Source: Sporopachydermia quercuum
Lineage: Eukaryota; Ascomycota; Sporopachydermiomycetes; Sporopachydermiales; Sporopachydermiaceae
DNA length: 64,000 nt
Assembly: GCA_001599295.1 (NCBI GenBank)
Contig: BCGN01000011.1
Coordinates: 62,001 to 126,000, forward strand
Direction of reading: 5' to 3'
Shown: in pieces, positions 1-9,548 of the stretch
How the letters are laid out: every line of letters begins with the position of its first letter
Numbering within the stretch: position 1 is the stretch's first letter
The notes under the pieces: model-generated
The model's database searches: none
What the model saw: the letters and a program-made list of their open reading frames with translations, nothing else
Told to the model about the DNA's origin: nothing
Program-made: the position numbers and the translations under genes

Positions 1-1162
1 TACCTCCCAACAGAGCATTGGTTGTAAGAAACCACCATATAATAGGTTGGGAGCTATGGTCTTAAGGACTACTTATTAAAGAGGTTCATATACATGGTTA
101 ATGGTGCCTAATAAGGTTTCTCAATTTACCATATTCTTAATTTGAGTTAATCTTTTTGATGGACTTGGAGATAAATCCCGCTGTGCATTGCATAGACCCA
201 CGATTATGTTCTCTTGCTGCAAATACCCAGTGTTTTTTTAACTGAAAATTTAATCTATTTATTTTATATTCAAACTAGTAATGATTTTTCTTTCATATAA
301 TGATAGGGATTCTCCCTATCATTATATGAAAGAAAAATCATAGTGTTGTAAGAAAGTTAATACAATTAAGCTTTCTTTAAACGGTTTCTCTAGTAACCTT
401 AACCTTAATCACATCATCATTTCCTATTGAAAACCAGTTTCAGTTGTTAAGATCAACCTTTCAGTTTGTCACATTTCTAACCAATTTGTCATCTTTCAAC
501 AACTCGTGTCATACTCATGAGCTCAACTGTCCTTTTCTATGTTAAACATCTTCCCGCTCTTTTTACCTCCCCTCGTTATATCTTCTGTGTCTGCTTGATT
601 CTATATTTTATGAAGCATTCTTCTGTTAATGATAAATAATAGATAGTAAGAAATTTCTTCTCGTTATTAGAAATAGTAGCTTTAATAATCTCTCCCTAAG
701 AACCCAACTCTTTTCTTGAAAGCTGTTAATCATTGCGAACCTGCTGTAAACTACTTCACAAAGGAGTCACATTCATTTGCATTAATAATCCAAGCATAAT
801 CAGCTATCTGGTACTCAATTTGTACAAATAAACTACAGAAGAAGCTCAACAAAATTAATTGCATTATATAAACGTGTTCTCACATCATATTTGAATGTTC
901 AACACGTATAACAAGCAATAGCAGCATCATTAATCATATTGATCAAAAACACATAGGGGCAAGATCGGAAACATACTCTAAGGCAATACTAGATGTCTCC
1001 AATCAATTAAAGAAAAGACAACATTTGATAGTATCCAGAGTTCTGGCCACAGGCATACACTAACAGTCAGATTAATCCAAAAAACTACAACAAAATAGGT
1101 ATATTTTATAGATATACTTAACTATAGACACATACTGTTGCACTAAACACAAATAGTCACTA
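1..1162. other. Intergenic region upstream of ISC1
   Basis: I see no supportable gene here. It contains a perfect 61-bp hairpin palindrome (281-341, listed separately) and a short inverted pair near the window edge (4-11 and 46-53). The right part is presumably the ISC1 promoter and leader. A gene running off the left edge cannot be excluded. Confidence 0.6.
281..341. repeat. Perfect hairpin palindrome, 29-bp arms, 3-nt loop
   Basis: The left arm 281-309 is the exact reverse complement of 313-341, separated by the three bases ttc. No target-site duplication or coding sequence is visible around it. It could be a real foldback structure or an artefact of a fold-back chimeric read; the sequence alone does not decide. 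Confidence 0.95.
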
Positions 1163-2875
1163 ATGACATCAGTCCTACCTCCTCAAATGGGAGCACATTC
1201 TTCACCAATAACTGGCCCAGATGATGATGCTTTATTTACAAGGACGCGGCATCAGTCTGTTTCAACACCGTCCACGAGAACTTTTTACTCTACTAACTAT
1301 CAAACAATTGTTGATTCCCGAAGATCTAATAGTATAAGCTCAGGACTACTAGGAGCAGATCGAGCTATCGCAAGTGTAGCCGCTACGATGCCTTCGGCCC
1401 TTAAAACCTTGTCATCATCATTATCTACAGCAAATACAACTGTAATCAATGCAACAAAATCTCCTCGAGCTTCAAGGGCGAATACCACAAGCTCCACTCA
1501 TAGAGTATCGGTGTCAGTATCGGCGAACGATGATAGAGTAAGATTACTCACGTTTAACACCTGGGGACTGAAATACATTTCTCATCAACGTGAAAAACGT
1601 CTGAGGGCTATTGCTGATAAAATTGCAGCAAACTATTATCTATATGATATAATAGCTTTACAAGAAGTTTGGGTGAAAAGCGATTGGGAATATATAATAG
1701 AAAGATGTGGTGAACATTTCCCTTACAATAAGCTATTTTACTCAGGAATTATTTCAGGACCTGGGCTAGCAGTTTTGTCTCGATGGCCTATTGAATCAAG
1801 CTTTCTATATAGATTTCCCATCAACGGAAGACCCTCAGCATTCTTCCGAGGTGATTGGTATGTTGGCAAATCTGTTTCTATATCAGTTATCAATCATCCT
1901 AATCCTAAAGTTCCTCAAATCGCATTAATGAATGCCCATATGCATGCTCCTTATGGTGAAGGTGATGCTTCTTATTCCTGCCATAGATCAGCTCAAGCTT
2001 GGGATTTTGCTCGTATAGCAAAACTTCTAACTGATAGTGGTAAATTCACGTTGATTGTTGGTGATCTTAATTCAACTCCTGGAAGTTTTGCGCATAGATT
2101 ATTTTCTAACGTTGCTAACTTGTCAGATGCATGGTTAGATAAACATGGGGCTTTTGATTATAGTACTGTTGGACAATTGACACCTGAGCTTCAGCTATTG
2201 AAAGCAGGTTGTACTTGTGACTCTCTACTGAATACTTACCGTGCTGACAGGAAAATCTCTGACGCCAAACGTTTGGACTACGTGTTTTATGATGCTAATA
2301 TGGCTAATGTTGAAGACACTAGAGTAGAATTCACTGAGAGGATTCCGGAGGTTGGTTCATATTCAGATCATTTCGCGTTGGTAACAGGGCTGAGGTTCAG
2401 TGAAGCCAAGCTTGCAGCCTTAACGGCGTATAATAACCAATCATACACCTCTATCTCTGCAGGAGCCGTTCATCGACATGTAGGAGGATTGACCAAATAT
2501 CAAGATCCAGAAGTACTGAGAAGCAAAATGATGGAGAATGAGAAGCTCTATAACGATTTAATTGAATTGATAGAAGATTACAAGAAGACGTCAACAAAGC
2601 AAAGGAAATATCGCACATACCATTTTTATGTTTCAGCATTAGCAGTTGGAGGTTTGACAGTTGGAAATTACTTTGCTTCAAAGCATGGTAGAGGTTGGTT
2701 ATCATTTGTTTTTATATTTTTAATCTTATCGGTGGGGCTATCAGGTACTGTTGATTTGATGATTGGTCAGTTATTTGGTCGCAGCGAATGGAGAAATTTA
2801 CTGGAGTTTGAGTCTGAAATCGAAGTAGCTCAGAAGGCTTTGGAGAGACGACGTCATGAAATGAAATTACAATGA
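1163..2875 (+). CDS. ISC1: Inositol phosphosphingolipid phospholipase C (Isc1, neutral sphingomyelinase family)
   Basis: This 570-residue protein hydrolyses complex sphingolipids such as inositol phosphoceramide to ceramide at ER and mitochondrial membranes. The endonuclease/exonuclease/phosphatase fold covers about residues 125-410, with the Asn motif FNTWG near 129, the metal-binding Glu in LQEVW, the motif NAHMHAPYG, the GDLNSTPGS motif and the catalytic SDHF near 401. Two membrane segments follow (about 485-505 and 512-535), as in Isc1, and a short basic/acidic helix ends the protein. The Ser/Thr-rich N-terminal 120 residues are longer than in S. cerevisiae Isc1 (477 residues). All motif residues are intact, so it should be active. 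KEI1, for the enzyme that makes the same lipids, lies 30 kb away. Confidence 0.95.
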   Translation: MTSVLPPQMGAHSSPITGPDDDALFTRTRHQSVSTPSTRTFYSTNYQTIVDSRRSNSISSGLLGADRAIASVAATMPSALKTLSSSLSTANTTVINATKSPRASRANTTSSTHRVSVSVSANDDRVRLLTFNTWGLKYISHQREKRLRAIADKIAANYYLYDIIALQEVWVKSDWEYIIERCGEHFPYNKLFYSGIISGPGLAVLSRWPIESSFLYRFPINGRPSAFFRGDWYVGKSVSISVINHPNPKVPQIALMNAHMHAPYGEGDASYSCHRSAQAWDFARIAKLLTDSGKFTLIVGDLNSTPGSFAHRLFSNVANLSDAWLDKHGAFDYSTVGQLTPELQLLKAGCTCDSLLNTYRADRKISDAKRLDYVFYDANMANVEDTRVEFTERIPEVGSYSDHFALVTGLRFSEAKLAALTAYNNQSYTSISAGAVHRHVGGLTKYQDPEVLRSKMMENEKLYNDLIELIEDYKKTSTKQRKYRTYHFYVSALAVGGLTVGNYFASKHGRGWLSFVFIFLILSVGLSGTVDLMIGQLFGRSEWRNLLEFESEIEVAQKALERRRHEMKLQ

Positions 2876-4207
2876 AGAGTTTATTCGAAATACTTTGAGT
2901 ATCATGTTCAATATCGTAATACCTAATTGTTTTACCTAATGCCATAGTACCATCATCATAATCTTATTTATTATTCGTTAATGCTTTTTCTTTTTCTTTT
3001 TCTATTTTTATTTTTATTTGCAATTATAATATTTAATACCTGCTTTGTTAGCTTAGTTCTTCTTAGTTCTTTATCTTTTAGTGCTTTTAATGATTTCTGT
3101 TCTCTTTAATTAGCTTAATACAATTTACGGTTATTTTATGGTATAATAGCGCGAGGCTGATGGTCTGATGAGCATATCCGTTAGCGGATACAACTAGAAG
3201 AACTTTTCTTGAGATCATTGTTGATGGGTTACATCGGGAATAATGGAGACAGACATACTTTAGAGACCATTTCAAAACTATCATATCAACTGTTCACACA
3301 ATCCTAAACGAAGACCCCATCCACGCAAGACTCAAAGGCGAAAAAGTAACAATTTATACTTACTTCACTCACAAAAGTATCAACAAAAGAAAGATATCTT
3401 TCCAAATGATATGGAAGAGCCTAACAGCAGGGCTTCCTCGTAAAGCTAGTTGGCATAATTGCACAATTTATGCAGGTTATAAAAAAGTGGGAGGTTACAA
3501 TTGCTGAAATACACTATGGTTTGAATTACTAATTGGAGTTAACAGCTATTAACCATATGTTAAATAGATGAGATATCATATGAAAGAAAATGACCTAACA
3601 AATAAGGTTGAGCAAGTTACAATTTAGAATGCGTATTAGTCTTGTAGGACAACAGTGTAGACAGACAATGCTTGTACTGTTTATCCAATTTGAAATTCGA
3701 GTGCAATTATGAAAACAATAAACAATCAGCAAGTTAAACCACTATGTGTTAGTATTCTTATTTCTCATTGTTTCGTCACAGTAGTAATACAAACATTAGG
3801 ATTTCTCGGATCATTACATAAGATCAACTGAAACCATACCCTTCTGCAAAAATGGTGCATGTTCCTGCAGCCACCTGTAGCTATTGTTTATGATTTCACT
3901 TTCTGTCAAAGCTATTTCCTGAAACTTACCTAAAACCCTAAAATCATAATCCGAACTGGGGAATAATTCAATTGTTACTATGATTGTGTTTCCTTTCTGG
4001 TTTTCTCATACAAACACGAAAATCAACTCATCACTACTTGCCAGTTAAAGAATGATAGATAAACAGGTTTCTTATTATTGAAACATTCATTCAACTACAA
4101 GAAGTTGAGAAGCTTTTCCTACTTGCTTATAAGAATAGATTAGGTGCTACTGACATTAAAATTTGCGAAACTAAGAGTAATCAACAATCTCCAAACGCTT
4201 GTATACA
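2876..4207. other. Intergenic region between ISC1 and MPS2
   Basis: Both flanking genes point right, so this holds the ISC1 3' end and the MPS2 promoter. Only short reading frames occur, without recognisable products. A CTGATGA followed by a small hairpin near 3167-3190 was considered and rejected as a ribozyme or snoRNA. Confidence 0.6.
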
Positions 4208-5716
4208 ATGAGTACGAGAAATGATAAAGAAGAGCCAGGGGAAATGGGAGATGAAACCATTGCATTATTGGACTTAGCCTGGGACCAATTAGATACATCA
4301 CATATGGGAAATGTGCATTGTAAAGACTTTTTCCTTCTTATGGATACATTAGAGGATACATTGGGATTACAAAGGTTTGGTTTGGTTTCAAAGCAATTAC
4401 GGGACGATCCTTTTATTACAAATTTGATGAAAGAACATGCAGATTTGCCGTTGACCAAGAACGACGTTAATGTTCTGTATACTAAACTTACGTCTGAAAC
4501 TCTTTCACAAGCATTGGAACCTGTTAAAGACTCTAGATACTCCAGGCTAATAAATTTAGATCTAGAGGTGCTGGAAGGAGAAGGTCAAGGGCAAGGACAA
4601 GATAGAATGAGCATCGGAGCCGATCTGAATAACCCTGCAACTAATGGGACTAAAAGTATGGAAAAATCGTCAGATTTACCTTACAAGAATTCTGTAGGAC
4701 TTGCATCATCAACACCATTACCAAATGCTAATATACTTCTAGATAATGACTCACCTTCGTCGGATAGAGTAATACGAATGGAACAAAGAATGGCTCAAAA
4801 AGAGTTGAAACAGAAAGAAGAAGAAATCGAATACCAAAATGAATTACTGAACAAATTGCAACAAGAAAGAATGCATGATAGTAAGAGACTGACCAAGAGT
4901 GAAATTGAAATCCGTGAATTGAGAGCTATTCAAGAAGAAAATGCTAACTACATACAACAACTAGAAAAACACATACAAGAAACAGATGATCGTGACGCGA
5001 CACTATGGAATCGACAGAGGCTTGAAGAAATGAGAGATCGAAAGGAAGTTGATGATAATGAATTAGAGTTAGTCAAGAAGGATTTTTCATCTTTGTTAGA
5101 AAAACATATAAAACTTCAGAATGAACAGGAGAAGCTTGAGAAACAAATAGCTCAACTGAAAAATGAACATGAGCAGTTAAGCAAGGTTTATTTATCGGTG
5201 GTTAAGAACGAGGAACTGGACAAGTTAAATACTGTAGTTGACGATCAGAATAAAATCATCAGCAAGCTACAGGCTTTAATTGAGAGAAGGAATAGAAAAC
5301 GAAGTAATGCTGGTGAATTTCTTAGTACCAGTGATAATAGTATTAAATCCTCGTTATCGCAACCACTAGATCTTGACTTGGGGTTGTTTAAAATCACAGG
5401 CTTATTGAATATATTGGTGATATGTCTTCTTTGTGTATTTCTAGCATTTTCTCTTTACTATGACTTTTCAACTATAGTATTCCAGCAATCATCTATTCGG
5501 CCATCATTAAACGCTTTGTCTCAACGTGCCTTAAAGAGATCTAAGCTTATTAATCTATCCACGCCATTATTTCAATCTAACAGGCTGGCTACATTTCCTG
5601 GGCCTAACTCAATCGTTAGTTCTATCAATAATTGGTTTAAGGACCAAGCGTATAAATCACTAACTGACCAAGGAATTCAGTTACCAGAAGCAGCTGTGAG
5701 ACTGTCGTCGTTATGA
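4208..5716 (+). CDS. MPS2: Spindle pole body membrane protein, Mps2-like
   Basis: Mps2 anchors the spindle pole body in the nuclear envelope and takes part in its duplication. The 502-residue product has the expected layout: a helical N-terminal domain (about 15-110) resembling Mps2 in its pattern around LAWDQLD, a long charged coiled coil (about 190-360), one membrane segment near 395-420, and a tail of roughly 80 residues predicted to be lumenal. S. cerevisiae Mps2 is shorter (387 residues). I take the ATG at 4208; the open frame extends to a TTG at 4199, which is not a likely start. The assignment rests on architecture and weak N-terminal similarity, so another coiled-coil tail-anchored nuclear envelope protein remains possible. 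Confidence 0.75.
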   Translation: MSTRNDKEEPGEMGDETIALLDLAWDQLDTSHMGNVHCKDFFLLMDTLEDTLGLQRFGLVSKQLRDDPFITNLMKEHADLPLTKNDVNVLYTKLTSETLSQALEPVKDSRYSRLINLDLEVLEGEGQGQGQDRMSIGADLNNPATNGTKSMEKSSDLPYKNSVGLASSTPLPNANILLDNDSPSSDRVIRMEQRMAQKELKQKEEEIEYQNELLNKLQQERMHDSKRLTKSEIEIRELRAIQEENANYIQQLEKHIQETDDRDATLWNRQRLEEMRDRKEVDDNELELVKKDFSSLLEKHIKLQNEQEKLEKQIAQLKNEHEQLSKVYLSVVKNEELDKLNTVVDDQNKIISKLQALIERRNRKRSNAGEFLSTSDNSIKSSLSQPLDLDLGLFKITGLLNILVICLLCVFLAFSLYYDFSTIVFQQSSIRPSLNALSQRALKRSKLINLSTPLFQSNRLATFPGPNSIVSSINNWFKDQAYKSLTDQGIQLPEAAVRLSSL

Positions 5717-5938
5717 ATTCATAAAATAATTAGTTCAGAATGCGTCACATAATATACTCTGGTTCATGAGTTTATATGCACTTATTTTGCTAATGCTAAA
5801 GCAATCATAAATGATGGACAGACACATCTGATTTACCAGACCTTTCATCGTTTTCTTATCATCTGTTATTTCGATTTTATAGTGAATCTAGAATTCAAGA
5901 CGCAGAAGCGTACATATTCAATTAAGCACATATACATC

Positions 5939-5960
5939 ATATATATATATATATATATAT
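5939..5960. repeat. (AT)11 microsatellite
   Basis: An uninterrupted AT dinucleotide tract lies between the convergent MPS2 and RRG7 genes. Confidence 0.95.
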
Positions 5961-5998
5961 TTATATACAAGAACCATTTCATGGCTAACACGACATCT

Positions 5999-6982
5999 TT
6001 ATTTTGCAAATAGTCCACCAGGTGTCAATACAGACACTCCAACTAGCTCAGCAAGTCTATAATCTTGTAATAGCTTCTTCCCATATGGATTGATAAATAT
6101 CGATACTAATTTGCCACCTTCATAGCTTTCTATATCGTAAGGGGTGTCATAATTTACTAATTTTGGTTTGCTGACTCTACAGACTATTAATGCAAGTTCT
6201 GTGGAGTTCATTTGTTGTATTGCTTGCTTGGTAAGTGGAGTAGGTACCACTAGAAATAAAGCAGTGTAAGCTTTCTCTAGCGACCCTTTTGAGTTGAATT
6301 CTCCGATTCCTGCCAATTCTCGTACCACTCGAGCATCTACTTTTTTCTCAATACATTTGCACTGAATCAGTGCTGGTATTTGGCTCAAGTAGCTGGGTAT
6401 ATTTGCCTGATCGTACTCATTATAATCCTGAGTAGTATTGAGAAGGTAACTACTACAATTACTACCACTTTCAAGCCCAGCTTCTACTAATTTATCTTTT
6501 AATGCTTCCAAGTTTATAGAAGTTCTCAGATCAACACCGTTGTCAAAGGCTCCCCCACAATGTGTAATATCGTCCAGAGGAAGATGCTTGGATAGCTCTT
6601 GCTGCGTAAGATATTCATATAGAGTGCCCAAAAAGACGTTACTTGAAGTAGATTTCTGACGTGCTTTCATGTATTCTAAGTACGATATAGCATTTTGATA
6701 GGATTTAGCTGTTGATGTGAATTTTCTTTTCTTTTCTATGATGTATGAAACGGCTGATGGGTTCTCCTTTCTTGCCCTGGTGATTTCATATCTTTTGGTC
6801 ACTGGAGATCCCGACAGCTTCCCATATTTTGATGTTAGAATCGGGCTTTCAAGTTTTGATTTTGTCGTTATAAATCTCGAATTTGAGCTTTTCAGTGCAT
6901 ATCTGAAACCTGCAGTGAATCGTGTAATAGAGATACTGTTGTAAAGAAAGCTGCTTTTATACGATGAAGCAATCACCATCAT
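5999..6982 (-). CDS. RRG7: Rrg7-like mitochondrial protein with Mrr/PD-(D/E)xK nuclease fold
   Basis: Rrg7 is required for respiratory growth in S. cerevisiae; its biochemical role is not settled. The 327-residue product begins with a basic, Ser/Arg-rich stretch typical of a mitochondrial presequence. The core (about 110-280) reads like an Mrr-type nuclease: a Glu in the helix LYEYLT, the Asp of GVDL near 150, the QCK motif near 208, and then VRELAGIG, where Mrr proteins have a conserved helix. These active-site residues are all present, so enzymatic activity is plausible but inferred. S. cerevisiae Rrg7 is shorter (242 residues). I use the first ATG of the pair at 6982/6979; the open frame upstream begins only with TTG. 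Confidence 0.85.
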   Translation of the reverse strand: MMVIASSYKSSFLYNSISITRFTAGFRYALKSSNSRFITTKSKLESPILTSKYGKLSGSPVTKRYEITRARKENPSAVSYIIEKKRKFTSTAKSYQNAISYLEYMKARQKSTSSNVFLGTLYEYLTQQELSKHLPLDDITHCGGAFDNGVDLRTSINLEALKDKLVEAGLESGSNCSSYLLNTTQDYNEYDQANIPSYLSQIPALIQCKCIEKKVDARVVRELAGIGEFNSKGSLEKAYTALFLVVPTPLTKQAIQQMNSTELALIVCRVSKPKLVNYDTPYDIESYEGGKLVSIFINPYGKKLLQDYRLAELVGVSVLTPGGLFAK

Positions 6983-7805
6983 GGACTTATACAATATGAG
7001 ATGATGACAGAACCACTATGATATGTGTCTTATAGCTATATCAACCGCTGCTGAGAACAGTACTACAAAGGAAAAGAATACATCTTGATATTTTTTTCGT
7101 ATGGCCTTAAATATAACTAGAAGTTATCAAAGGATACATCAAAATAAATGGATGACTGATTGATTGATAAGTATCCCGTCAAGATGAATAGAAATAGGAT
7201 AAATCATGCATGAGTATGCGAGACAAAGACAAATGTGTGGGCTCTTGATGCAAGCAGATTTATTATGCAGAAAGTTAATTCCATTACGGTAGACATTATT
7301 ATTAGAATATGGTAGTTATCGAGATGTGAGATTATAAGCTAGATCTATTACTTGTTATTTGCATAATTAATGTGAAAAGAAAATAATGCAGTGAGTAAGT
7401 CTATAGTTCCCAGTTATCATCGATAATAAAATGGTAATCATTGATATTCAGTGGTACTCAAATACCACCTTTGAAGTGCTTATAAAAATTTACTATACAG
7501 CTTTATGCATGATCTTGCATAAAGCTGCATAGCTGACATAACTCTTCATTGATGATTAACTTCCTTCACACTATCACTTTTCCTCTTTCTATTTAGTCAA
7601 TCAAACAATTAGTCAACATATCATAAATGAATTACTTTGGTTATTCGTACCTTCAAACACAATTACTCTTTTATTATTTTACTCTAAATTACCTGTGAAA
7701 ATCTATATATACTATCATTGATTAAGTTATTGAAACAGCAGGAAAGACACCTTCTGTGCTAGATGTCCACTTTGCACCCTACAGTTATCACATACTATTC
7801 ATATT
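6983..7805. other. Divergent promoter region between RRG7 and the HSBP1-like gene
   Basis: No gene is visible. It must carry both promoters. A perfect inverted repeat lies at 7499-7526. Confidence 0.65.
7499..7526. repeat. Inverted repeat, 11-bp arms, 6-nt loop
   Basis: AGCTTTATGCA at 7499-7509 is exactly complementary to 7516-7526. It lies about 280 bp upstream of the HSBP1-like start. It could be a palindromic factor site or a transcript hairpin. Confidence 0.9.
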
Positions 7806-8289
7806 ATGAGCAATTCAGTTACTCCACCGCTAGTAAAGGAAGCACCAGCTACTGCAAATAAAGGTATTACCGATAACAATCCAACCAGCACTTCTGTGAA
7901 GGAAATAATCAAAGATATTGAACATGTTCTAGATGGTTTTGTATGTATTTATACCTTCATTTTACGTCCGTTCTCGGAATAACTGAGGTTTTAAAGAGAA
8001 TGGCTATTTACTTCATTGACCAAGTGTTCATTTAATGAATAGTTATTAACAATTCAAACAATTCATGAATCAATAGAAAACGGATGTTATGAAAATGACG
8101 GATGAAATGAATGATAAAGGTAAGTCAAGCTATGGAAATCTGAACTGTAGACAGTTTGCTACATTGGCCATATATGATACTTTGATAGTTGCTGTATGGG
8201 AATTACTACGCTTTTGATTAACCATAAAACTAGTTAGCCAATTTGACAAGCGATTAGAAAAATTCGAGGCTAAATTAAATGAGAAATAG
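7806..8289 (+). CDS. HSBP1-like small coiled-coil protein (three exons)
   Basis: Exons 7806-7940, 8077-8119 and 8234-8289 join to encode 77 residues. HSBP1 is a conserved small coiled-coil protein that binds heat shock factor trimers in animals and is linked to WASH complex assembly. After a Ser/Pro/Thr-rich leader, residues 46-77 align without gaps to human HSBP1: KMTDEMNDKVSQFDKRLEKF corresponds to the TMSDQIIGRIDDMSSRIDDL segment, and heptad hydrophobics are kept. Donors are GTATGT and GTAAGT; acceptors follow TATTAAC and GATTAAC, slightly off the TACTAAC consensus seen elsewhere here. The nearer AG in intron 2 would give an immediate stop, so the chosen junction is the one that keeps the frame. 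As far as I know S. cerevisiae lacks this gene. The role in this yeast is inferred. Confidence 0.8.
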
Positions 8290-8481
8290 TAGTTTTTTCT
8301 TTGGTTAATTGGTTGGGTTTTAATATGAAAATTGTGCTTCCGGCGGAAGCGAATGTTTGGTATTAATGACGATCTTGGTGTTGATATAGTGAAGTGATGC
8401 GTCATTTTTGATGGAGATGGACCATGTATTTCTTACAATTATATGAGCCTCTGAATCCAATAACAGAAAGTTACTGATTAT

Positions 8482-8501
8482 CACACACACACACACACAC
8501 A
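8482..8501. repeat. (CA)10 microsatellite
   Basis: An uninterrupted CA tract lies in the intergenic region between the HSBP1-like gene and CUS1. Confidence 0.95.
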
Positions 8502-9430
8502 GACCTTGATGACATAATACATTATTAAAAAACCTAAGAAAAGCTGAGCTCCGTATGGTCGCAATGGTTCAAGCCAATATCTATTTTTTCAGGTTGCTGT
8601 TAAATTGAGAGGCACTCAAATAAAGAAACTCCCAAATTCAGATAATCATGAAAACGATAGACTCGTGGCATCATTGCATCAAATGAATCCGCTATTATGA
8701 TGTTTACATTAGATATTACGACCAGTATGACGAGGATCAGCGGATTATAATAATCAACCATAAAACCATCTATTGATATGTTTAGCTTTATAATTATACA
8801 ATATATACTCTATTGGTCGATTCCAATACTGCCTTTCATCAATGCATCAATTGTCACAGTTTGAGGTACAGTACTACATTGTCCAACAGAATCAAAAGGT
8901 AACATCAAAGTAAATTTTAATTCATTTCAGAGATGGCAGAAGTTATAAAACTTCCTATCTTTGGTGATATACTTTTTAAGCCATTTCTCATTTATCTCAT
9001 ACGCCCAGTTTTTTCAGATACCGGAATTTTTATGAAAGCTCTTTTCTTTTCATAACGTTTTATTTGCTTGAATTTCTATGTGTTTTCTACACTGAGTTTC
9101 AGCCTTACTACAAATGATACTCAAATTGCAGTTGTAGTTTTTGAATTACCTCCATTACTTTTTGTAGAATGATTAATAGCTTCTGAAAAGTCAGTTGTCG
9201 GTCCCATAACAATCCCATCTACTTACTTAGTTCTAATCATTTCCGTTTTAGAACCACACTGTTTCCTAAATACTCGCTTTGTATAGGAAATTATATAGAT
9301 GATAAGCCTTTTAGTTATTCCATAACCATTAATAACCAATTTATTATATATCACATAATCATAAATGCATATATTTATCACATTCAATTTTCACCTTTTT
9401 CTCCCAAACTCTCATCTCTTTGCTCCTCGC

Positions 9431-9498
9431 GGTTTTCTCTGCTCAGATAAGAGTCCTGAATAAAGCCGCTGAACAGAGAAACCTCAGAATACTCTGAG
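9431..9498 (+). other. Two tandem hairpins in the presumed CUS1 leader
   Basis: The segment 9431-9441 pairs with 9474-9483 (ten pairs with one bulged T) around a 32-nt loop. It is followed at once by CTCAGA (9483-9488) pairing with TCTGAG (9493-9498). The pair ends 50 bp before the CUS1 ATG. Whether it is transcribed is unknown. Confidence 0.5.
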
Positions 9499-9548
9499 CA
9501 TTAGTACTCAATTCCAACAGAAGCTTACGTAATTTTCTTCATACAGAA

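Larger units (their letters stand above)
8290..9548. other. Intergenic region upstream of CUS1
   Basis: No gene is visible. It contains a CA dinucleotide tract at 8482-8501 and, just before CUS1, two consecutive hairpins (9431-9498). Confidence 0.6.

Noticed and set aside
3160-3200. CTGATGA followed by a TATCCG/CGGATA hairpin, resembling a hammerhead ribozyme or C/D snoRNA
   Set aside because: There is no GAAA after the stem, no partner strands for stems I and III, and no matching box D with terminal stem.
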